Of a DNA stretch of 64,000 nt, positions 46,798 through 58,479 are shown piece by piece. The first letter of the stretch is position 1. The number at the start of each line of letters is the position of its first letter. The notes below the pieces were generated by a model. The model saw nothing but the letters and a program-made list of their open reading frames with translations. It was not told where the DNA came from and did not search any database. The position numbers and the translations under genes were made by a program. This DNA comes from Zanthoxylum bungeanum (taxonomy: Eukaryota; Streptophyta; Magnoliopsida; Sapindales; Rutaceae), in NCBI GenBank assembly GCA_019454045.1, contig SKCR01029090.1, positions 62,001-126,000 of the forward strand, read 5' to 3'.

Positions 46798-48070
46798 CTA
46801 TTGGGGAAGTACCCAGTCGACTGAACCAGATGAAGGTCAGGATATATGCCATACGACATGTGTAATATGTCTACAATTTGACTCGACATGAGTCCATGGG
46901 GGATCTCCCCGGTCGACTGAACCAGATGAAGGTTCATGAGTTATTTCACACGACATTGTCGTATGGACTGTAGGAAGTCCATGTCTTCATTTGATTCGAT
47001 ATGAGTTCATGGGGGATGTCCCCGGTCAACTGAACCAGATGAAGGTTCAGGAGTTGTTTCACACGACATTGTCGTATGGACTGTAGGAAGTCTATGTCTT
47101 CATTTGACTCGACATGAGTCCATGGGGGATGTCCCCGATCGACTGAACCAGATGAAGGTTCATGAGTTATTTCACACGACGTTGTCGTATGGACTGAAGG
47201 AAGTCCATGTCTTCATTTGACTCGACATGAGTCCATGGGGGATGTCCCCGGTCGACTGAACGAGATGAAATTTCAGGAGTTATTTCATACGACATTGTCG
47301 TATGAGCTGTAGGAAGTTCATGTCTTCATTTGACTCGACATGAGTCCATGGGGGATGTCCCCGGTCGACTGAACCAGATGAAGGTTGATGAGTTATTTCA
47401 TACGACATTGTCGTATGGAATGTAGGAAGTCTATGTCTTCATTTGACTCGATATGAGTTCATGGGGGATGTCCCCGGTCAACTGAACCAGATGAAGGTTC
47501 ATGAGTTGTTTCACATGAGAGTGTCGTATGGACTGTAGGAAGTCTATGTCTTAATTTGACTCGACATGATTCCATGGGGGATGTCCCCGGTCGACTGAAC
47601 CAGATGAAGGTTTATGAGTTATTTCACACGACGTTGTCGTATGGACTGTAGGAAGTCCATGTCTTCATTTGACTCGACATGAGTCCATGGGGGATGTCCC
47701 CGGTCGACTGAACGAGATGAAAGTTCAGGAGTTATTTCATACGACATCCCCCATGGACTCATGTCGAGTCAAATGAAGACATGAACTTCCTACAGTTCAT
47801 ACGACAATGGGGATGTCCCCAGTCGACTGAACCAGATGAAGGTTGAGGAGTTATTTCATACGACATTATCGTATGGACTGTATGAAGTCTATGTCTTCAT
47901 TTGACTCGATATGAGTCCATGGGGGATGTCCCCGATCGACTGAACCAGATGAAGGTTCAGGAGTTGTTTCACACGACAGTGTCGTATGGACTGTAGGAAG
48001 TCCATGTCTTCATTTGACTCAACATGAGTCCATGGGGGATGTCCCCAGTCAACTGAACCAGATGAAGGTC
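46798..48070 (-). repeat. E4 113-bp tandem repeat array with hairpin content
   Basis: The GGTCGACTGAACCAGATGAA core recurs at 46911, 47024, 47137, 47250, 47363, 47476, 47589 and 47702 (exactly 113 apart), then 47821, 47934 and 48047. Each unit contains inverted repeats: CATACGACATTGTCGTATG, GACTCGACATGAGTC and GGGGATGTCCCC. The unit at about 47740-47815 carries an internal inversion, giving the 119-bp spacing. Confidence 0.93.
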
Positions 48071-48099
48071 AGGATAATCCCCATACTACGGGTCGAAGA

Positions 48100-48711
48100 A
48101 CCATGAGAGTCTTCAATGTCTTTTGGACCAGATGAAGGTCTATGAAAGTCTTCACTATACAGACCTGACGAAGGTCCAAGAGTCTTTCCTTATCATACTA
48201 CTAGACCTGATGAGGGTCATCGCACATTCTCCTGATGAGGGTCCATGTGACTACGGTCGTATGGACCTGTCGAATGGACTTGATAAAAGTCCAAGAAAGT
48301 CATCATTTCTCACTCTACTAGACCTGAAGAATGTCAATGAGGGTTCTCATTCCTCATTCTACAAGACCTGACAAAGGTCAATAAGGGTATAATTCCTCAT
48401 TCTACAAGACCTGACAAAAGTCAATGAAGGTATAATTCCTCATTCTACAGGACTTCTAGTCTGAGACCATGTCGTCTGAAGACCATGAGACTACGGTCGA
48501 ATGAACCTGATGAAGGTCCATGAGGGTTCTCATTCCTCATTCTACAAGACCTGAAAAAGGTCTATGGTGATATAATTCCTCATTCTATAAGACCTGACAA
48601 AAGTCAATGAGGGTATAATTCCTCATTCTACAGGACTTGTAGTCTGAGACCATATCGTCTGAAGACCATGAGACTACGTTCGAATGAACTTGATGAAGGT
48701 CCATGAGGGTT
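48100..48711 (-). repeat. E4 ATTCCTCATTCTACAAGACCTG repeats, part 1
   Basis: Units of variable length around TTCCTCATTCTACAAGACC followed by a TGACAAAGGTCAATGAGGGT-like stretch. They are interrupted at 48711 by the nested insertion and continue at 50876-51245. Confidence 0.8.
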
Positions 48712-48989
48712 TGATGAGTGGTAAGACTATCACTATTTCACACTCATTTAACTTAATATTTTGTATAGTTTCTTGAGTTTTGTGAATATTTTGATGTGTT
48801 TTGTGTTTTTTTGTAGATAAATAAAGTTTCAGGACACTCTGGAGGTGATTTGGGCTAAAACAGTGAAAATTGGACGAAAAGGGCAAAATGGTCATTTCTC
48901 GCGGCGCGACGCGCAAGCCTTTGGTGTTGCGACGCCTAACGTGCACCGAGTCCACAAGTCAGAATCTGAGAATGTTTGACTTTGCTAAC

Positions 48990-49395
48990 GTACGCTGTGC
49001 CACGTGTCACCATCACAGCCGATCTGCTAACATGCGTCGTGCCACGTGTCATCATCCTACGGTGCCGACAGTCGCCATCGCCATGTGTTGCCACGTGTCA
49101 CTCCACCTGTCATCCACATCATCGTCCACATCACCAGTTGACCGAGTCAAACTGCCACGTCATCAGCAACCAATCACAGCGTGCCACGTGTCGCAATTCT
49201 ATGGTGACGGCAGTCATTTTGTCACGTGTCGCCACGTCAGCATCAATCATTTACTCATTTATCCGTATCTGACACGTGGCGGATAAGAATCTGAATCAGC
49301 CAATCAGAAGCCGCCATGTGTGACAATAATTAAGCTCTCAGCTGCATTGCCATGTGTCGCCTTATCTCCTTATCCAGAATCACCACGTGTCATCA
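48990..49395 (+). promoter_or_regulatory. G-box / ABRE-like cluster
   Basis: Seven exact CACGTG hexamers at 49001, 49043, 49092, 49185, 49223, 49273 and 49384. Six of them are CACGTGTC or its reverse complement, with further CCATGTGT and CCACGTCA variants between. G-boxes bind bZIP and bHLH factors; (C)ACGTGTC is the abscisic-acid response element type. A TATA box follows at 49477. Promoter function is inferred. Confidence 0.75.
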
Positions 49396-49476
49396 CCTCA
49401 GCATGCCACGACCAAAAGATGCCGGCGTCGCGACACTAAAGGCCTTGGCGTCACGACGCCCAGAGCCTACCGAGGC

Positions 49477-49485
49477 CTATAAATT
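49477..49485 (+). promoter_or_regulatory. TATA box of the nested LTR-like insertion
   Basis: CCTATAAAT lies about 90 bp after the last G-box, at the transition from GC-rich to AT-rich sequence, a typical U3/R arrangement. Confidence 0.6.
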
Positions 49486-50875
49486 CAGCTCGATGTTTCA
49501 GTTTCAAATGTATTTTCCTCTCTGAATTATCTGATGTAAATAGAGAGTTTTATATCTAGTTTCTTTTAGTTTTTAGTTTTGTAAATAGTTTTAATTACGT
49601 TTTGTAATAATAGTAATTTACTTTCTTACTTTTTACAGTTTTTACTATTCACCATGAGGAGGTAACTTCCCCAGCTAGGGTGAAAGGTAATTCTTTTACT
49701 GTTACTATTTAGATTAATCTCCCTTAAAAATAATATATTCATTATTTAAAACATTGACTTAAAAATGATACCGCCATATTGGTCGGTTGGTAAATCATTT
49801 TAATCTGGTTTAAACCTGACTAATCAAGGATACCGCCAGATTGGTCGGTTGGTAAATAAATTTTCTTACCGCCTATATGGCAGGTTTATTTTGGTTTCGC
49901 CTTTATGGCTGGTTGGACTTAATTTGACCTAATCAGGTTACCGCCTATATTACTGGTTGGTAAAATAATCACAAGTTAATATATTATATTAATGGAGATA
50001 TCTAAATAGTAAATAGTAAAAATTGATCCTTTTACCTTAGCATTTTATTTTATTTTATTTTTCAGCTTTTACTTTATGTCTTTTACTTTTCAGTATTTTT
50101 ACTTTATGTCTTTTACTTTTAAGTTTTTACTAGCCCTAGTTATGTGTTAGTTATCTGGGGTTGTGATGAATTCTAATATCACCGGTTTATAAGGGGTTAT
50201 TTTATAATTTGGGTAATTTAAAGGTTTACTTATTAAATCTTAAGCTTAATGCTTCTTGTTGTCTGATCACCAATAAGATTGATCTGGTAAATCTAAAATG
50301 AACTAGACATATGGATTTTAGGTTTCAGACTTAGACTTAATAGCCCACGATCTTCCTTGAGGATAGATAACCCTTTAATAGATTTCCTTACAGGATAGAC
50401 ATATACCTGTCTGGCGGGAGTAACCATAATTGGAACTTAAACTTAATGAATCCATATAATTTGGTTGACATAGACATATGGTTCAATTGGGTTAAACTGG
50501 GTATTTGCGTCTGACCATCGACAGAGGCTTTCGCATAATTTAGTGTTCCAGGTTAGTAAACCGATTTATTACACAAACATAAAATAATCACTTCATCTTT
50601 TAAAAGATATTAGAAAGATTCACAACCCTAGATCTTTGAGTCTTTTGTTATTTTCCTTAGTATTTTTTTTTTGTTTATTTTATTTATTTTAATTAAGGAA
50701 AACCACATTCAACCAATCAAGCAATCATTCTCTTCTCCCTCAATTAGATATTTGTAAATAAATAGATTCAACAATTAATAACAACAGTATGAATTAAGTC
50801 CTTGTGGGATCAATATTTTTATACTACTTGAACGATACGTGCGCTTGCGTTATACGTGTGTGTTTACGCCGGTTA

Positions 50876-51245
50876 GGGTTCTCATTCCTCATTCTACAAG
50901 ACCTGACAAAGGTCTATGAGGATATAATTCTTCATTCTACAAGACCTAACAAAAGTCAATGAGGGTATAATTCCTCATTCTACAGGACTTGTAGTCTGAG
51001 ACCATGTCGTCTGAAGACCATGAGACTACGGTCCAATGAACCTGATGAAGGTTCATGAGGATTCTCATTCCTCAATCTTCAAGATATGACAGATGCCAAT
51101 AGGGGTCTTCATTCCTCATTCTACAATCCTCACTCTACAAGACCTGATAAAGGTTAGTGAGGGTTTTCATTCCTCATTCTACAATCCTCACTCTACAAGA
51201 CCTGCAAAGGTTAGTGATGGTTTTCATTCCTCATTCTACAAGACC
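50876..51245 (-). repeat. E4 ATTCCTCATTCTACAAGACCTG repeats, part 2
   Basis: Resumes the family interrupted at 48711, including units with CAATCCTCACTCTACAAGAC. Confidence 0.8.
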
Positions 51246-51250
51246 ATATA

Positions 51251-51565
51251 TGTAGTGTCGAATGAGATCTTTAACGAGCGCCAAGCTTCACTTGGTAGTG
51301 TCGACTGAGATCCTTAACAAGTGCCAAGCTTCACACGTGTAGTGTCGAATGAGATCCTTAACAAGTGCCAAGCTTCACATGTGTAGTGTCGAATGATATT
51401 CTTAACAAGTTCCAAGCTTCACATGTGTAGTGTCGAATGAGATCCTTAACAAGTGTCAAGCTTCACATGTGTAGTGTCGAATGAGATCTTTAACAAGTGC
51501 CAAGCTTCATATATGTAGTGTCGAATGAGATCCTTAACAAGTGCCAAGCTTCACACGTGTATTGT
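51251..51565 (-). repeat. E4 44-bp tandem repeats
   Basis: TAGTGTCGAATGAGATC recurs at 51296, 51340, 51384, 51428, 51472 and 51516 (exact 44-bp spacing). Each is followed by CCTTAACAAGTGCCAAGCTT and TTCACATGTG. Related but irregular TGTCGACTGGGA units continue to about 52080. Confidence 0.92.
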
Positions 51566-52863
51566 CGAATGAGACATCTTCCTCATGCTGAGTCTCCATA
51601 CATGTAGTGTCGAGTGGGATATCCTTGCTAAGTCTGGTAATATCGACTGAGATATTATCACCCCATACATGTAGTGTCGAGTGGGATATTTTAATACCAA
51701 TTCTCCATACATGTAGTGTCGAGTGAGATAGTCAACAAGTGCCAAGCCACACATTGTATTGTCGACTGAGACGCCAATAACAATTATCAAGCTATATGTT
51801 GCAATGTCGACTGGGACATCCATAATAATTACCAAACTATATGTTGTAATGTCGATTGGGACACCCATAACAAGTCCCAAACTATAATTTGTAATGTCAA
51901 CTATAAAAAATGCAAGTCATACCTGGTAATGTCGATTGGGATGTCCACGCCAAGTCTTCATTAGAGTATAGTCCATTTTGACATCCTCCTCACGCCAAGT
52001 CTCCAAACATGTATTGTCAACTAGGATATCCACGTAAAATCTTCATTCGGGTATTGTCGACTGAGACATCTTCCTCATGCCAAGTATATCTCTTCATTGT
52101 ATGGGGTGAATGGTAGGAAAAATGGTTCCACTGAAGGGACGCACCTTGTTCCTGATGAGGGTCCATGAGACTATGGAGTCTAGATTCGATGGCAATCCAT
52201 TAATGTAATATGAAGAATATAATTATCTTCTCATGTCGCCAGAAAGAGACGACTATATAACCATGTAGTATGGAGTTGAAGGCAATCCATGCATGTCATA
52301 TGGAAGAGATGAAAATCCTTTCAGTCATCTGAATGTGGTGAGTCTTTCAATGTCGTATGGAAATGATAACAATTCTTCTATGTAGCCAGATGGCCATCCA
52401 CCTTATCGTATGGAGAATATGATAATCTTTCCATGTAGTTTGGTGTGGATGACATTACTAGAGAATACTTCTTAGTCGGTGGGTATGCTGGAAGAATATG
52501 AGGGTATTCTCATGTCAAATGGAAGAAATATATCGATTGGGTTTGATGATTTTTTATGTGGTTGATTGGAGCAAATGGGTTTCTCCCTAAGTTGTAGTTT
52601 TGTGAATGTCATTTTCTTTTAAAGTTACCAATGAATACTTGTTTGGGAAGCCATGATGTCCCCAAAGCAACAATAGGTGGCTTTTGGCCTTTTTTTTTTT
52701 ATCTAATTACATAAGGTGATATCATATTGAGAAGTATTACTAGCACATTATTTATTATGTCGCATGGGAGGATTCAAAATTCTTTCATTGTCATGGTTGG
52801 TGGAGCTTCTTCTTTTATTGTTCCTCTTATCTTCCTCCCACCTAATCTCAATGTGGGCTCGAG

Positions 52864-53760
52864 TCATGGCTTGATCCATAGTGTAGCATCGAAATTTAGT
52901 GAGCTTTTGTAGAGTTTACTTTCTGAAAGTAATCCATTTCTAAATGCTTCCACTACAGTAGGTTGATAGAGATATGAGATTGTTATACTCTCTTTATTAA
53001 AGCAAGCCATGTAGCTTCGCAAGGACTCCCCTCTCTGTTGTTGGATGGCATTAAGGTCATTGGTGGTCTTCTCAAGCTTACAAGAACTTACGAAATGCTC
53101 CATAAATTTGTCTGCTAGTTGTTGGTAAGACTCGGTGGATCTGTATGGGAGATTGATAAACCAGGTGAGGGCAGGACCAACTAATGTTTCTCTAAATCCT
53201 CTGCACATATCAGCTTCCCATTGATGAGGAGCCAGGCCCGTTGATAACATCTTGTATTTGTAATGGACAACATGGTCGTCTAGGTCAGTTGATCCATCAT
53301 ACATCTTCATATCTGGAGGACTGAACTTCCTTGGTAGCTCAATGGAAGTGATGGTTTCCAAAAATGGTGTATCTGAGATTGTGCCAACTCGGCTTTTTCT
53401 CACTGGTAGTCTGACACTAGGTAGGCTGGAGAGAATTGCATCTTTGAACTCTTTTATTCCTTTACGCATGGTAGAGGCAACTTGTCGTGCTTGGTCGCTT
53501 GGGGAGATATGTCGACTTCTTTCTTGATTTGGTATATGGTTGTCCAATGGCGGATTATCGCTTGCCACATTGTTGAATGCCCACAGGAGAATGGTGGGGA
53601 TTGTAGGATTGATGGGATGGTCTGGAGAATCAGGTTGTTGGAAGGTTGAAGAGATTTGCTCCAGTTTCTTCTGGAGGGTTATATTGGAGCTTTGCATGGC
53701 TTGACTCTCTTCTTCTAAGGCGCGTAATCGTTCTTGGAGTATGATCAGATGCGTAGTCAT
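52864..53760 (-). pseudogene. E4 gag (truncated)
   Basis: Minus strand, 298 codons from ATG 53760. An N-terminal helix-rich part (LQERLRALEEESQAMQSSN) is followed by the retrotrans_gag core (FSPPDMKMYDGSTDLDDHVV, GPALTWFINLPYRSTESYQQ, LADKFMEHFVSSCKLEKTTN, RGESLRSYMACFNKE). It stops at ...TLWIKP (52864); related residues continue after the stop, so the original gag was longer. There is no zinc-finger motif and no pol. Gag would form particles around element RNA; whether the truncated protein still does is unknown. Confidence 0.82.
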
Positions 53761-53853
53761 AGGATCTGTGTCTCCTCACTGCTAGAAGCCATGGTTGGCT
53801 GTGTTTTAGGAATCGTAGACTGAGAGATCTTTGTCTGCTATGAATCGCTAAGG

Positions 53854-53870
53854 CCCCACGGTGGGCGCCA
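53854..53870 (-). other. E4 primer binding site
   Basis: Reverse complement of TGGCGCCCACCGTGGGG, 3 bases from the LTR; identical to E3. Confidence 0.86.
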
Positions 53871-53873
53871 AAT

Positions 53874-54491
53874 TGTGGAGGCTGAATTTCACCCGAGGTC
53901 CACAATCGAGATTTTGTAGAGATGGGGCACTAGCGATCCTGTTAAACAAATAAGTAGAGTCAGCGTGGAGAATCTACCCACCGGTGTGGTGGGTGCCGTT
54001 GGCACTCCGACGCTCAAGTCAGTAGTGAAGACGAACTGTAAATAATGAAAGAGCAAGGTTCAGGGTTACCTTGATCCCCGTGAGCTGCCGTGAGGGCGGA
54101 ATGTAAGAGAAGCTGAGAGTTATCAGTTGAATATTATTGAGCCGTGGATAGTCGAGCTTGAATGCCCCTTCTCTTCTGGACTTTGGTTCCTCTTATAGGC
54201 GATTCGAGGTGGGACTCATGAATGCCTTAATTGTTTATACGTTTTGGGTGCTTGTAACAGTCGAGTCATGAAGAGGCAGTTATGGGCAGTCATGAAAGGT
54301 AGTTATGGGTCTGGATTTTTCATGGGTTGACATTTGAAGGGGTTCAGATATCGGTCTTTGGGTATGGTGTTTCTCCGAGCCTGGGGCTGCACAATGTCTT
54401 TGGGTTCGGTTAGAGGGTTTCAGGGGTGCATTTAGCAGTGGGCCTGAGGTGAAAGGTCGAAATTAACCTTGGACCAAATTTGGCCCGTACA
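53874..54491 (-). repeat. E4 5' LTR
   Basis: 618 bp, same ends as 45959-46576; the CTATC duplication follows at 54492. Confidence 0.93.
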
Positions 54492-54496
54492 CTATC

Positions 54497-54990
54497 CACA
54501 AATGTTTTATTTCTTTTATTCCCAATTTACCTTTAATATCTCAACACATATTAATAATACATTAATGTATGATGAAATAAAGTTTTGTGGTGTTACAACT
54601 TTCTCCCTAAACTAATCTCGAGGTCAAAATTTGTATTGATTATATAATTTTGAAAAAAAATTAATGTTACAAGTTAATCTACGCATTTGATGAGCTGTAC
54701 TACTTAGTAGAGAAACTGCATAGCAGAACCATCCCGCCAACGCTATCTCGATCACTTAAAAAGACATAAGAATATGTTGTAAGGAACATCATTTTAACTA
54801 AGGTTAGATGAAAGGATATGTAAGAAATGTGACTTAAACACTCTCGTAATTCTAACGGTATTTGACAGAGTTCCGTCCGTAATACGAGCTACTATTGGAT
54901 AATTCATCCTCATCAAACTTACAATCATATTCAATTTTAAATATAAATACATGATGATGAACTTTAAAAAGTGTACATTTAATAAAGAGA
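54497..54990. other. AT-rich flank of E4
   Basis: I see no gene, repeat array or transposon signature here. Confidence 0.4.
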
Positions 54991-54999
54991 AAGTAATCA

Positions 55000-56400
55000 T
55001 TTTACACTTATAGTTTTATTAATCTCCTTAATTTAACACATATGTGAAATAATAATTAAATTTATGTTTTATATATTTTTATTGTGTTTTTATTTCTTAT
55101 ATAGGTGAAATAATACTTTGGATGCATAACTAGAAAAATGGACATGACATTTGGATTTTGGAGGCCAAAAACTTGAAATGACGTTCTAACAGTGTACAAT
55201 TTCGGAAATTATAACTTTACATAATTTTCGTATTTTGGCCATAATCTTTTCCTCTAATATCATATTGAGGCAATTTCAGTTCCAGATGAAAAAAGACACA
55301 AATATCAACGCTTACAAGGTTTTCTAATTCTGAGATTTTCAATGTCGAAATTGGTGAAGAAGCTAATGTATATTACATGTAATTTTAATTATTAGAAAAT
55401 AAAAAAAAAATTGAAATGTCACAACCCACCTTTATGTGGATTGTGACAAATGTTTACAAAATGATCAAAAAAAAGTCAACAAAGGAAAAAGAAATAAAAA
55501 TAAAATAGTATAAATTTATTATTTGTATTTGATTTGGAAAGTTGTAATTAATAATTGAGAGATGAACATTTCTACTATAAATAGAGGTGTCCACCTCACA
55601 TTTTCTTCATGCTTCTTTCATTTTCTCTCTTAAAGAATTTGAAAGAAGTGTCTTGTATATTTTATTTTTCTTGTAATCTCTTGTTCTTTCAATAATAAAA
55701 TTATGCAAGTTTGTATTCAAATCACGAGTAGCTAATTCCATTCTACTGGGGTAAATGGTGAAACCTTAAATACGAGCATATAATTATTTTTACTTATATT
55801 ATAATATATGAATTGTAATATGAAGACTCATATTTAATATTCTCTTATATTTGTGGGTATCTTGATTCTCTGTAAACAATCAAATCTTGGTTGTACTGTT
55901 AATACTTTACCCATATTATATGAGAGAATAATTTAATTCTGAATTAATTATTGAAAAACTTTGTTACCGCGTTTATGGCTGATTTTATTTATTTGGCATA
56001 ATTGAGTACCTAATTGGACTTATTATAGACAAATATTATCACCGCCTTTATGACTGTTTTCATATATTTTGACATAATTAATTCATGGAGTAAATTAACT
56101 GGGTACTAATGAAAATTTAAATATTATAAAAAGTAATACTTATTTATATTTGAAATATTAAGAGTGGATATTCTAGCCCAATTATTTTAATTTATTGCTA
56201 CATTTCAATTTAAAAATTATTCATCACTTCAATCAATTCAGTCTTTTTATAATTTTCACTCGAATTGTTATTTTATTTTACTAAATATATTCCTTATGGA
56301 TCGACCCTAGACTTACTGTGTTATTTTATTACTTCGACACTCTTATACTTAGGAGTAAAAAATTACTTTATGAGTGTATCAATTTACATATTAATGCAAC
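55000..56400 (+). repeat. Decayed LTR-like segment
   Basis: AT-rich sequence laid out like the nested insertion in E4: CACTTATAG-type start, TATA box at 55575, AATAATAAA at about 55691, 'TTTATGGCTG..ACCGCCTTTATGAC' type motifs (55970-56060), and ATGGATCGACCCTAGACTTA near 56300. It probably is an old LTR, but I could not define its ends. Confidence 0.45.
55575..55584 (+). promoter_or_regulatory. TATA box in decayed LTR-like segment
   Basis: CTATAAATAG in AT-rich context, followed about 115 bp later by AATAATAAA, which could serve as the poly(A) signal. Confidence 0.55.
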
Positions 56401-57052
56401 CTCATTAGCCCAAATCCCGAGCCTACAATAACTTTCCAGCACATATTCTTATTTGACCATTTCTGATTAAGTCCATAATTTAACTTCCAATTATATAACA
56501 ATCATTTAAAATAGCCTAAGTAAGTAAATTAATCATAATTTAAATCTAATTATATTTTTGAAACAATAATACATATAAATTGAATGTAACTAAAAATTAA
56601 GATTTAGAGAACTAATTCTACGCAGAAGGATCGGGACAATATGTAGGAAGACTCGGGGGGAAAAAGACATGCATTTTATTAGGCAAATGGGACCCGCAAG
56701 CCGTGACTTATGGACACACATGATCCTCACATGCCGTGGCTTCTGCTCGTGCGTGAGCGCCACATGCCACCGAGAATCTAAATTTTCTAGTGGCCAATGT
56801 TGATGTTGCTTTCTTGGTCTCATTGCTGCCAATGTTTCATCAATCAAAATTCTAAATCAATGGGAAATCGAGAAAATCGATGAAAACTTTTTACCATGAA
56901 ATCGCCAAAAATTGGTTGTTGTCAAAAAGCTTCCTTTGTTGAACTCTACACTTTCCTTAAATGGCCCATTCAAAATTGACTCCAGATCGAACGGATCAAG
57001 GCAATTTAACCATTTTCCCTCTCTTTTCTCTCTCCTCTCTTTCTTTTTCGTT
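56400..57052. other. Spacer before the hAT element
   Basis: AT-rich, becoming CT-rich at 57010-57060 (TCTCTCCTCTCTTTCTTTTT). The CT-rich part continues after the hAT insertion and may be the old 5' region of the RER1 pseudogene. No coding exon recognised. Confidence 0.35.
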
Positions 57053-57060
57053 CTTTCTTC
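57053..57060. other. hAT target site duplication, left copy
   Basis: CTTTCTTC, repeated at 58059-58066. Eight base pairs is the hAT superfamily length. Confidence 0.88.
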
Positions 57061-58058
57061 TAGGGGTGAGCAACGGTTCTGGGTCTACCCGGAACCGGTT
57101 GGAACCTGATCGGTTTTCCGGGTTTGGAATCGGAATCGGTTGTAATCGGGTAGGTTCTGGTTCCAAAAATGAAGGAACCGATTTTATCCGGGTAGGTTCC
57201 AATTCCAAAATGATCGGAACCGGAACCGGACCATGGAACCGTTTTTGGAATCGAATATAGAATCGGTTTCACTACTATTTGAGTGGTAGCTGCATTCAAA
57301 AAATTTAGTTGATCTTTATGAGGCTTGTCATTGAAACCTTTTGGTACCTAATGACCTCTATTCTGTTGGTTGTTCTGGCAGATTCAAATTGTAGTTTTTG
57401 CATGCGCAGCTGCCTCATGACTTCTTTTGTGCATGATATGTCTGATATTTTTCGTTTAAATCTTGATCAAGCTCGTGTTTATGTTATATCTATGTAATGA
57501 CGCCCGATACAATCACAGTAAATAGATTAATTTTCAAAATCTAATTCTTAGTCAGAAATCCAATTGCATCAGAATATTTCATATTATAATAACTGTAGAA
57601 TTGAGTTTCTTTTTTAATTTTATGTTCACTTTCTTTTGCTAAACAAATATGACATCACATTTTTTTCCCGGGGCAAAATGATATTGTAGCTGCATTCAAA
57701 ACCAATAATAGGGTACCCTGCATTCAAAAAATTAGTTGAAAACAGAAAGGGTAATGAGGCTGACGAGCATTAAAAGTCTAAAACTTCATTTTCTTCGTTC
57801 TTGAGCTTTCGCACTCCGATTTAGCCCCCGTTTTTTTTTCTACGAACTCGTATTTGAATGTAGTTTTCATTAAAATGTTTTAAAATAGGGTAATTCGGAA
57901 TTGGACCGGAACCGGACCGGAACCAGATTGGAACCGAATAATAGGGTACCCTGTTTAATTGGGTAGGTTCTGGTTCCACTTAGTGCGGAACCGAATTTTT
58001 CTGGGTAGGTTCCGGTTCCATGCGGAACCGGAACCGAAACCAATTTTGCTCACCCCTA
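57061..58058. mobile_element. Non-autonomous hAT-type DNA transposon
   Basis: 998 bp with inverted ends TAGGGGTGAGCAA..TTGCTCACCCCTA and 8-bp duplications. The subterminal regions are full of GGAACCGGAACCG/CGGTTCCGGTTCC motifs (57070-57260 and 57900-58040), as is usual for plant hAT elements. The middle has no transposase. It contains a duplicated TGCATTCAAAAAATTAGTTG piece (about 57290 and 57720) and a stretch (57781-57880) also found at 40362-40461. Short frames at the ends are repeat translations. Confidence 0.92.
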
Positions 58059-58479
58059 CTTTCTTCTCTTTTCTTCTCTCTCACGGCCTCCTCTCTCTCC
58101 AAATGTGTAACAAGCCCACTTTAATAGAAACATGCACATTATCATTTCCACCCCTTACTTGTGTTTTCTTCCATATTTAATTAAGTTCACAAAATTTATT
58201 ATTTTGGCCCTTAAATTTCCAACACAGGCTTAATAACAAAAAATTAAATGCATCCTAAAAATTAGGGTGCTACAGGCTTTTAGTTATCTTTTTTTCATTA
58301 TAGAGATGCTATTTCTCTCATGATTTATAATATAAAACTGAATGCCTTGATTGAGCCTTAGTAAATCATTAGCCACAAAGCAACTAAGTTCGTGAAATAC
58401 AGTGTAATTTATTACTTAGAATTTAGATTAATGTTGTTCATCATTGATGTGCAGGAAATTGTAAGCCTAAAATTTCATG

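Larger units (their letters stand above)
48712..50874 (+). mobile_element. Nested LTR-like insertion in E4
   Basis: A 2,163-bp insertion in the repeat array, bounded by AGGGTT at 48706-48711 and 50875-50880. It starts TGATGAGTGG and ends near ACGCCGGTT. The GTGGGATCAATATTTTTATACT stretch near its end, the TATA box at 49477 and the lack of coding sequence fit a solo LTR. The right terminus is not a standard CA, so ends and class are tentative. Motifs such as TTACCGCCTATATGGC resemble the 55000-56400 region. Confidence 0.6.
45959..54491 (-). mobile_element. E4: non-autonomous LTR retrotransposon with partial gag
   Basis: Minus orientation. 5' LTR 54491-53874, primer binding site 53870-53854, gag 53760-52864, long repeat-rich noncoding part, polypurine tract, 3' LTR 46576-45959. 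Both LTRs are 618 bp. The first 25 bases of its LTR are the same as those of E3. No reverse transcriptase or integrase is present. A separate LTR-like element (48712-50874) is nested in it. Confidence 0.9.

Noticed and set aside
48870..49286. Two overlapping frames with many His/Cys residues
   Set aside because: They are translations of the CACGTGTC/CATCATC-rich promoter region; they resemble no zinc-finger spacing.
56961..57299. Gly/Asn/Arg-rich frames on both strands
   Set aside because: They read the GGAACCGG subterminal repeats of the hAT element.
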